Source: Liriodendron chinense | Taxonomy: Eukaryota; Streptophyta; Magnoliopsida; Magnoliales; Magnoliaceae | Length of the DNA stretch: 64,000 nucleotides | Reading direction: 5' to 3' | Assembly (NCBI GenBank): GCA_003013855.2 | Contig: ML058507.1 | Span: forward strand, 3,720,001 to 3,784,000 | Part shown: piece by piece, positions 1 to 9,000 of the stretch | How the letters are laid out: each line of letters starts with the position of its first letter | Numbering within the stretch: the first letter of the stretch is position 1 | Position numbers and translations under genes: made by a program | Notes under the pieces: generated by a model | Told to the model about the DNA's origin: nothing | The model's input: the letters and a program-made list of their open reading frames with translations, nothing else | Databases searched by the model: none

Positions 1-175
1 TTTCTAATTCTTTATCTCATGCCCTAAAATAAACTCTCTAAATGGATGGACAGTGTGGATACAACACATACATCATGGTGGGGCCCACAGAAGTTGGTGA
101 TGTCACTTCAGTAGCTAGATCGCTAATCAACCTGTGAGTAGCTAATCCGCTCCTGGTGGACCCAAACCGTTCTGG
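1..175. repeat. Right-hand part of a MULE-like short element
   Basis: The stretch contains the recurrent subterminal motif (GGATGGACAGTGTGGATACA, then ACATACATCATGGTGGGGCCC at 50-90) and a terminal part with repeated GTAGCTAATC. It matches the right arm of the neighbouring complete copies. The left half lies outside the window, so no TSD could be checked. Confidence 0.5.
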
Positions 176-199
176 CGCGGATTAGCTACTGAACTTGAC

Positions 200-703
200 A
201 GTAGCTAATCTCGTTACTGAAGTGACGGCACCACATTATGTGGGCCCACCATGATGTATGTGTTGTATCCACGCTGTCCATCCATTTGGAGAGATCATTT
301 TATGGCATTATTCAAAGAATGAGGTAGATCCAAAGCTCAAGTGGAGCCCGCCACAGAAAACAGTGGGGACAGTGACGCCTACCATTAAAAACTTCTTTAG
401 GTCAAAGAAGTTTTCGATCAAGCCCATATTTGTGTTTTCCATTATTTCATATCTGAGTTAACTTATAAACCGTTTGGATCTCAAAAAAACATCATGGTGA
501 GCCCTAGGTAGGTTTCAAAGGTGGGCATCACTGTCCCCACTATTTTCTGTGGTGGGCTCCACTTGTACTTTGGATCTGCGTCATTCTTTGGATCATGCCA
601 TAAAATGATCTCTCCAAATGGATGGACGGCGTGGATACAACACATACATCATGGTTGGCCCACCGAACGTGGTGACCTCACTTCAGTAGCGAGACTCGCT
701 ACT
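200..703. mobile_element. Long-TIR short element of the GGGCCCACCATGATGT family
   Basis: The left arm from 200 (AGTAGCTAATCTCGTTACTG) is matched in reverse complement by the right arm ending at 703. The arms stay complementary over about 200 bp, including GGGCCCACCATGATGTATGT at 241-260 and its inverse near 650. There is no coding capacity. I found no clear flanking duplication, so the exact ends are uncertain. Confidence 0.6.
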
Positions 704-720
704 CCACGTCCGTTCTGAAG

Positions 721-1259
721 GGGAGCGAATTTGGTGTTACCCCGGGAACAGCTTGGTGGGTGTTACCCTAACCTTGTGGGGCCCATCTTGATGTATTTTT
801 TATATATCTACTCCGTTTATCTGTTTTTTCATATCATTTTAGGATGTGATCCAAAACTATAAGAAGATCCGAATCTCAAGTGGACCATACCACTAGAAAC
901 AGTGGTGAATAACTATTAAAAACGTTTTGTGGGCCACAAAAGTTTTGGAGAAATCTGATCTTTATGTTTTCCTTCATCAAGACCTTATTTACATTATCAA
1001 GAGCTTGGATTGCAAATAAACATTACCAAAACCTTACAATGGGCTCTTTGGAATTTTTAATGGTGAGGCACTCAATCACACTGTTTCTAGTGGTATGGTC
1101 CACTTGAGATTTGGATCTGAATAATGTTTGGACAATCATTCTAAAATAGGCTTTTGAAATGGATGGACGGAGTGGATATACAAAATATCATTCATGTGGG
1201 CCATACGATAGGGGTAACACCCACTAAGCTGTTACCGGGGTAACAACTAATTCGCGCCC
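721..1259. mobile_element. Non-autonomous MULE-type element with 9-bp TSD
   Basis: The termini are inverted: GGGAGCGAATT at 721 and AATTCGCGCCC ending at 1259. The element is flanked by the identical 9-mer GTTCTGAAG at 712-720 and 1260-1268. A 9-bp duplication with long inverted arms is the signature of Mutator-like elements. It has no ORF. Internal arms carry the CCATACCACTAGAAACAGTG motif in both orientations. Confidence 0.8.
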
Positions 1260-1328
1260 GTTCTGAAGGCTGTTGCTGGAAAATCGCGTTCCATTGTAAC
1301 GGGATTGCAGTAAATAGGCGTCCAAATC

Positions 1329-2399
1329 GGGAGCGGGATAGGGGTTACCAGGTAACGCTTAGTGGGTATTGCCCTGACCTTGGAGCTCACCCTGATGTAT
1401 GTGTTATATGTCCATGCCGTCCATAACTCTTTTCAATTTATTTTAGGGCATGATCCAAAAATTGAAGCAGATCCAAATCTCAAGTTTACCACACGGTAGG
1501 GATTGAGTTCCCACTAATAAAAAACTTCTTTGGGCCTACAAAAGTTTTGGATCAAGCTGATATTTATTTTTCCCTTCATCCAGGTCTGTGACCTTATCAA
1601 CAGATTGGATGGCAAATAAACATTATGGTGGGCCTAGTAAGTTTTTAATGGTGGGTGTTCAATGACCATTGTTTCCTATGGTGTGGTCCACTTGAGATTT
1701 GGGTCTATTTCATTTTTCGGACCATATACTAAAATAAGCTGGAAAAACTGATGAACGGAGTTGACATACAACATATGTATCAATGTGGGCCCTACTGTCA
1801 GGAAAACGGAAGCTGATTGCCTACTGAGTAACTCCGCACGCTAGCGTGCGGAGTAAACTCTGTGGGGCCCACAGTGATTTACTTATTTTATCCACTCCGT
1901 TCATCCATCTTAACAGAAAATTTTAGGTATGGTGCCAAAAAATGAAGCATATCAAAATCTAAAGTGGACCACACCACAAGAAATGTGTGAACTGAATGTC
2001 TACCATTGAAAAATTCTCGGTGTACACAGAAGTTTTGGATCAAGCTGATATTTGTGTTTTCCTTCATCCATATCCATGTGATCTTATGAACAGGTTGGAT
2101 GACAAATAAACATCACTGTAGGGCCTGAGAAGGTTTCAATGGTGGAAATCATTATTCCCACTGTTTCCCGTGGCATTGTCCATTTGAGATTTGGATATGC
2201 TTAAATTTTGGGCTCAACCACTAAAATGAGTTGGAAAAATATATGGATGGAATAGATAAAACGCATACATTCTAGGTGGGTCCAACTGAGTTTACTCCGC
2301 ACGATAAGAGCGTGCGGAGTTACTCCGCATGCAATCCGATTCTCAGGAAAACATTCACTAGCGTGTTCTCCGGGTAACAGTAACACTCAATCCGCTCCC
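1329..2399. mobile_element. Non-autonomous MULE-type element with 9-bp TSD, host of a second insertion
   Basis: The termini are GGGAGCGGGAT at 1329 and AATCCGCTCCC ending at 2399. The 9-mer GTCCAAATC occurs directly outside both ends (1320-1328 and 2400-2408). About 535 bp of its length is a nested element of the same kind at 1808-2343. Confidence 0.8.
1808..2343. mobile_element. Nested MULE-type element with subterminal hairpins
   Basis: The 9-mer CAGGAAAAC flanks it on both sides (1799-1807 and 2344-2352). Its terminal sequences, GGAAGCTGATTGC and the inverse of GCAATCCGATTCT, are imperfect inverted repeats. Each end also has its own small palindrome, ACTCCGCACG...CGTGCGGAGT, near 1831-1854 and 2294-2320. 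It is inserted inside the element at 1329-2399 and is therefore younger. Confidence 0.7.
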
Positions 2400-2408
2400 G
2401 TCCAAATC

Positions 2409-2869
2409 ACGCCGGGGCAGATTTGAGTTCACTTTGCCTCTGACGCAGTTCAACTTCCATCGTCAGTCGCTGCCCACAGGGGCCTACATATTGAGTAGTC
2501 CTGTGATAACCGTCCATATTGTTGACAATGGGCTTCATGGACCATAGTAAAAAGTAACAGTAAAAGGATAACTGTGACCATTACTACCTACAGATGAATT
2601 TAGAACAATGAAAAGAAATTTTCAATGGCTGACATTTAAATCTAAAAACCAAAGGTTAGGATAATTACTTAAGCTAATCTAGGGGATAATAGCTTATTTG
2701 TGGAAGTAATGAGAATATGAACGACCAAATCATCGTACCATCTTAGAACGCGGGCCCAATGTGTGGACTGCTTATGGGTGCCTGCGTATCAAGTATCATA
2801 CGCTGGGTGAGCATGGTGTCACTCTGTTATCTCAAAAGTGAGATACGCAGTAACTTCAAGGGGATAATA
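2409..2869. other. Intergenic DNA, nothing recognised
   Basis: Single-copy-looking AT-moderate DNA. I saw no ORF, inverted repeat or RNA gene. Confidence 0.4.
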
Positions 2870-4364
2870 GTTGAAAAAGCCTTTATTTATAATGTCATTT
2901 GTGATATTGGCCTCACATGTTAGAGGTATTATTTATTTAGCTTGTTGAGCACTGTTTGAATTTTTGTTGGACCAAAATGCCCCTTTACCACACCTTGCCA
3001 CACCTAACTACAACCATTTTTTGCGGAAGTCGATATGGCCTTCTGAGAATTGGCTATGGCCCCCACAAAATTGACTGTTGGGGCCACCACTTCGCTAATT
3101 TGATTCGTTCACTTTAATTGGACATTTGTAAACCTATAAGAGGATCATTTAAAAAAAAAAAAAATGGAGCTTTTTGTGGCTTATACCTATATTAACGATG
3201 TAAATTAATTCTAAACTGTTTCCTCCAGAGTGGTCCATCAGTGATGAGTTTTGCCCTCAAAATTGGATAGATGGCATGAAATTAAAACTCCTTTTATATG
3301 AATGGCTTAGATCTGCTCCAAGACTATCCGATCGACCTCACATAAGACGTGGGATGGGTTCAATAGATGGGTCCCTTGCGCATGCACTAACTGTCATTTG
3401 GCCATTTTCTTCATTTCTTCTTTTTTTTTTTTTCGAGAGGGGACTATTTGGCTGTTAGGACCATTGCCACCTCCGTGAGACCCACTCTGACGAGCTTTCG
3501 GTGTGTATCTAGTGTCATTCACTGCATTCCTGTCAGCTTTGGTTTTTTTTTTTTAGTTAACTGTCATAACTTTGTGTAGGTTGTAGATCCCATGAGAATG
3601 GAGCTCACTTTTGGGCTATCAAATGGCGTTTTAAATGAGGTGATTCCAAAGTCATTGAAAGTTCATCAAATTATCTTTCCAACAAGTACAAGATCACACA
3701 AATCAGACATATAACGAGGGAGCTTTGATCGTTTTCACCGATAGACACTATCGATCGCCAACAAACACTGAACATCACCGATCGCCGATGGTCGCCTCCT
3801 AAGAAAAAGAAGAAGAAGAAAAAAAAAACAGTGGAATGGCATTTCTCATGCAAAGACTCATCTATTAAACCTATCACATGTCTTATGTGGAGTCCACCGG
3901 ATAATCTTGGAGCAAATCCAAGCCGTCCACATGAAAGAGGTTTTAATTTCATGACATATGTCCAAAGTTTGAAGGCAAAACTCATCATGGATAAACCACA
4001 CTGGAAGAAATAGTTTAGAATTAACTCACAGTGTTAATGTAGGTATGGGCCACAAAAAGCCTCAATTTTTTTTTTCGAAATGACCTTCCTATAAGTTCAC
4101 GATGTCCAATTAAAGTGAACGGATCATATCGGCCGAGGTATGGCCCCAATAGTCAATTTTGTTGGGCCATGCACGCTCAATTCTCAAAAGGCCCTCTCAA
4201 CTTTCATGAAAAACTATTGTTGCATAAGAGGAAGTGTGGTAGGGTGTGTTAGGAGGGCATTTTGGTCAAGCAAAAATTAAAACAGTGTCATGGCTAAATA
4301 AATAATTCCTCTAACACGTGGGCCAATGTCACCAATGCCTAAAAATAGAGGCTTTTTGCTCAAG
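2870..4364. mobile_element. Large foldback element with arms of about 500 bp
   Basis: The sequence from 2870 to about 3400 is the imperfect reverse complement of about 3825-4364. Matching anchors include AAAAAGCCT with TATTTATTTAGC near the outer ends, GGGCATTTTGGTCAAGC versus ACCAAAATGCCCC, and the inner pair around 3240-3390 and 3835-3990. The unpaired centre (about 3400-3825) has T-rich runs and no coding ORF. TSDs were not resolved. Confidence 0.65.
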
Positions 4365-4924
4365 TAAGCTTAGCACTAAAATATAGTACATTTAGTTGCG
4401 ATGGGACACTTACACAATCCAATCCATTGCCTCTAGACCGTTCATTAGGTTCAGCACACATATCATGAGTTACAATGTAAAGATCGTGCCGATCTTACAA
4501 TATGAATCATTTGATCAGTAGTTTTAATATGGATGGTCAAAATCATTTCTACAAAAATCAGTCGCAAAACAACTCAATCCATCTGTATGTTAAGGGCCAT
4601 CATGGATTACTTATGATTCCAAAGAATCACTTTTGCTAGTAGATTTAAACATCCTATCAATTGCTTTCAATACTGATGGTGGTAGAAAGTAAGGCCAATC
4701 AAAGACGTATTGGATCATCCTGGAGTATGATTTTTCCCTATGAAATCTGTTATGGACTTAATGGATAGTTAAGTTCAATCAAATGAATTGTTCAAGTAAA
4801 CCCATGCAACTAGGAGCACTGTAACTTATATTGTGGTATGATAGCACTCAACCAACTCTTTATACAGTAGGATGTATATAGAAAGATTTTATAAGATTTG
4901 TGCATAAACTACTTAAACTAGAGA
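4365..4924. other. Intergenic DNA, nothing recognised
   Basis: AT-rich DNA without ORFs or obvious repeats. Confidence 0.35.
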
Positions 4925-5301
4925 GGGCGGATTAGGTATTACCCGGGTAAGATCGCAGTGGGTATTTCCCTAATCGTGGGGCCTACCTTGATGTATGTGT
5001 TGTATATCCATGCCGTCCGGCCTATTTCATGGCAAGTCCCAAAAATGAAGAAGCTCCAAATCTCAAGTAGACCATACAGTACGGATTGAATGTCGACCAT
5101 TAATTTTTTGATGGTCGACATTCAATCCCTACTGTATGGTCCACATGAGATCTGGACCGCTTCAGTTTTAGCACTATGGCAAAAAAAAAAATAGCACGGA
5201 AAACCGATGGACAGTGTGGATATAACCACATACATAAGGTGGGCCCCACAGTCAGGGAAACACCCACTACAGTATTGCCGGGTAACACCTGATCCGGTCC
5301 C
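4925..5301. mobile_element. Short hairpin element of the MULE-like family
   Basis: The termini GGGCGGATTAGG and the inverse of GATCCGGTCCC are similar, and the arms pair almost to the centre. ATTGAATGTCGACCATTAAT meets its inverse at about 5087-5130, so the element is nearly one long hairpin. No exact TSD was found. Confidence 0.55.
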
Positions 5302-5366
5302 GTCAAACTAAACCTAACGCTTATCCCATGGGACCCGGAGTTGCAGTACGGATCCACCGAAATGGG

Positions 5367-5815
5367 CGGGACACCTGATTGTGGGTCCCACCGTGATGTC
5401 TGTGACTACATCCACGCCGTCCATCTGTATTGAAAGCTCATTTTTTGGGCATAAGCCAAAAAATGAACTAGATCCAAATGTCAGATAGACCATAGAACAG
5501 GAAACAGCGATAATCGACCATTAAAAACTTCTTGTGGGCCAAAACATCTTTGGATCAAGATGATATTTGTGTGGTCTCTTAATCTAGATTTTTGTGACCT
5601 TATCAACAGGTTGGATAGCAAATAAATATTCCGGTGGAATCGATGAAGTTTCTAATGGTGGGATTCAATAACGACTGTTTCCTGTGGTGTGTTCCACCTA
5701 AGATTTGGGTCAGCTTCATTTTTGTAATCCTGCCCTAAAATGATCTTCCAAAATGTTTGGACGGTGTGGATTTAAGACACATACATCACCGTGAGCCCCA
5801 TAGTTAGGAGTCCCA
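5367..5815. mobile_element. MULE-like short element just upstream of the GDSL gene
   Basis: The inverted arms GGGCGGGACACCTGATTGTG and its imperfect inverse near 5800-5815 enclose the family motifs. It ends about 130 bp before the start codon of the GDSL gene, so it lies within or next to that promoter. Confidence 0.5.
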
Positions 5816-5947
5816 CCCACCAACCACCGAAGCCGCGCTCTCCCTGGGATGACGGCTGCGATCCTTCATTGAAACCTAACATGTATGCATTCTCTCTATT
5901 ATATTTCATTACGTGGAGAACCGAATTTCATTCTCTTCTCGACTGCT

Positions 5948-6002
5948 ATGATGGAGAAAGACAGGCTCTTATTCGTTTTTCTTTCGGTGCTTCTCGTAAC
6001 AG
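5948..6002 (+). CDS. GDSL gene exon 1 (signal peptide)
   Basis: Encodes the first 18 codons plus one base. ATG-ATG opens the exon and the donor is ACAG|GTCAGA. The hydrophobic core LLFVFLSVLLV marks a secretory signal. A longer reading from the ATG at 6045 would start in intron 1 and lose the signal, so I prefer the spliced start. Confidence 0.85.
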
Positions 6003-9000
6003 GTCAGAAGAGAATTTCTCTATTTAGAATCTTTTATTATATGTTTGGTGATTTCTAAAATGTTTCAATTGAATTTGACTTTGAATTTTTGTTTGATTTT
6101 TTTTTTTTTAATGGTGAATAAAGTTCAAGGGTCTTCTGATCACCATCCTCATCACCACCACCACCATCCTCATCACCACCACCATCGTCATCACCACCAC
6201 CATCACCATCGTCACAGACATGCTTTATTTCAAAAGCTTTTTGTTTTTGGTGACTCATATGCGGATACCGGGAATACGTGGAAATTTCTTTCCAAGTCGT
6301 GGAAGGCGCCATATGGGGTCACTTTCCCTGGGAAGCCGTCCGGCCGGTTCTCTAATGGCCGAGTCTTGACAGATTACTTAGGTGGGGTTCGTTCTCTCTC
6401 TCTCTCTCTCATGCCGTATGTTTACTTTATGGGTGCGTTTGGTTGCACCAAACATCATGAAAAATATACATGATGTTTGGTGCAACCAAAAGAATACTTG
6501 AAGGGTGCATTTGATTGCCCAACAGAGTCCATGATTCGTTTGTTAGGTTTCTTTTATGTATAATGGTTGTTTTTTGCTTTTATAATTTTCTTAGGATCCA
6601 GACCAGTATAGACCTGATCTGTTGCATTCGGTCGGGACCCATTGATAGCCGTACTTGAATGGTTCGGATCATCCACATTCATGGCTAAACCAGCCTAGAA
6701 ATCCATACGCTTTCATTTTGACCACCTTGAGGCTTATTCTACAATTCACTGGTGTGAGGCCCACCGTGTTGCATCCATGGCATCCGACCTTTCCAGCAGG
6801 ATCACTTCGTGAATTTGGATATTTTTGGGTGGTTGTTCATTGATTTCTACAGTGGGGCCATATGGGGCAGCCAATAATCATGGTGGGTTTCACTTGATAC
6901 CGAGTTGGATGGCAGATGAACATCATGGTGGGTACACTTAACGGACGGTCTGAAATGAAGTTCCAGGCACATGATCAATGGCCCGTAAAAATATGGTCAA
7001 GATCGCTTACAACAGAAGTATATCCAATCAATAATTTGAATGGACTGCTTGCAGTCCCAGCGAATCACTTCTATCAGATCATCCGGTTCATCCCCTCCAT
7101 TTCTCCAATGGATTGGATAATCTGATCATTTGATCGCCTTCAGAATGTGTGTTAGACATTAGGGCTGTAAATGGTTGGGTTTAGTCAAAACCATACTGCC
7201 CATTTTTAGACCCTGACTCTTTTACTAAATGGGTGGGTCTAGATTGGATATGGGTCAGACTCATTTATAAATGGGTCTGGGTTTGGTACAGGGAGATCCA
7301 CCCAGACCCATTTATAAATGGGTCGGATCTAATGGGCGTAGGTCTGGATCTTATATGCATTTTTACCAGGTTTAAACCAGGTTTGGACAGGTCCAAGCCT
7401 AGATTGGTCATTTTAACATAGACGAAACCCACTCATTTACTAAATCGGTTCAGGTCGGGTCGGGTCCAGCCTAATATAAAAGAAACCAGATCCAGACCCA
7501 TTTAATTTAGCAATTGGGTCTATTCTTGGACCCAGACTAGTACCATTTAACAAACGGGTAAGGTGTATGTTGGGTCTAAATGGGTCAGGTCAGGGTAACC
7601 GATCAGGTCCGCTGTCAAAGATCAATGGACCACTACTCATTTTTAATATTTTTTCCTTTTTGGGTATCTTCTAAAATCAAGCTTCAATGCCATTTTTGCA
7701 GCTTCCTTTATAGGAATCCGATCTCCCCTCCCATATAGATGGAAGAATATCGGCCCGAAACCGTTACGACACGGCATGAATTTTGCTTACGGTGGAACAG
7801 GTGTCTTCGATACAATGGTTCCTTTCCCGAACATGACTACCCAAATCGATCTTTTTCAGCAGCTGATCGAGAAAGGGGTGTATACAAAGCGAGATCTCAA
7901 ACACTCCATGGCCCACGTCTCTGTGGCCGGTAACGACTACACCGCGTATCTGTCTAGCAACGGCTCCATGTCAGTAAGTAGCGTTTCGGTTTTTGCTAAC
8001 ATGACCCGTTAGTGAAGTTTACGTTCTAGGATTGTACAGTGATCCGGCCGTTCGGGCTAGAAGTTTGTACAAGTTGGGGAAGGTGGGGCCCACCCTTCAG
8101 TGATCCATTCAGTTGATGTATGGGGTTGCACTATGGATGGCCCATTCAGCAAGGATCCCCCCCAGATTGAAAGAAATCTAACCCTTCAATTGCTGATCAA
8201 CAAATAGACGGTTGATTGAGAAAGTACAGGAATAGTGCACTTTAATTCAATAAAAATGCCAAGTTGGCGTATGGTCCATCCAAGTTAAGCCTTGTAACGG
8301 ACTGTTGAAACATGGGTCCCATTTGTAGAGGCTGAAAAGCCCAAGGCACTGTACAACGGACGTGAATTGCCTGTGACAGGAAGCTAGTTGAGGCCCACCA
8401 TGATATACGTGAGAAATCCACCCCGTCCATCCGTTTGGCCAATCATGTTAGGAAATGGGCCCAAACAATGAGGCAGATCCAAAACTCAAGTGGGCCACAC
8501 GATGGGAAAAAGTGGGTAGGGAAATGCTTACCATAGAATCCTCCCTCGGATCCATCGTGATGTTTATATGCCATGCCTACCGTTCATAAGATCATTACTG
8601 GGATGAATTCAAAACGCAAAAGTATATATTAACCGGATTTAACTTCTGTGGCCCCACGAATGTTTCAAAGTTGGATGTTCAATCTTCACTATTTCCTGTC
8701 GTGTGGCCCACTTGAGTTCTGAATCTGTCTCAGTTTTGGGCCCATATTCTAACATGATCTGGGAAAACGGATGGACGGTGTGGATTCTCCCAAACATTAT
8801 GCTGTGCCCCTCCTACTTCCTGTCGCAGTCAATCCGCTTCCCTGACCCTGTACAATCCAATACCACATTGCACGGTTGGGGCTTCGGTGGATCCCCGGAT
8901 CCACCGAGGTGGGTGGGATCCCTGACCGTTGGGACCACCTTGATGTATGTGACTTATATCTACACCATCCATCTTTTGAAAACTCATTTTAGGGCATGAT

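Noticed and set aside
6055..6312. Minus-strand ORF rich in Asp and Gly
   Set aside because: It is the complement of the histidine codon tract of the GDSL gene.
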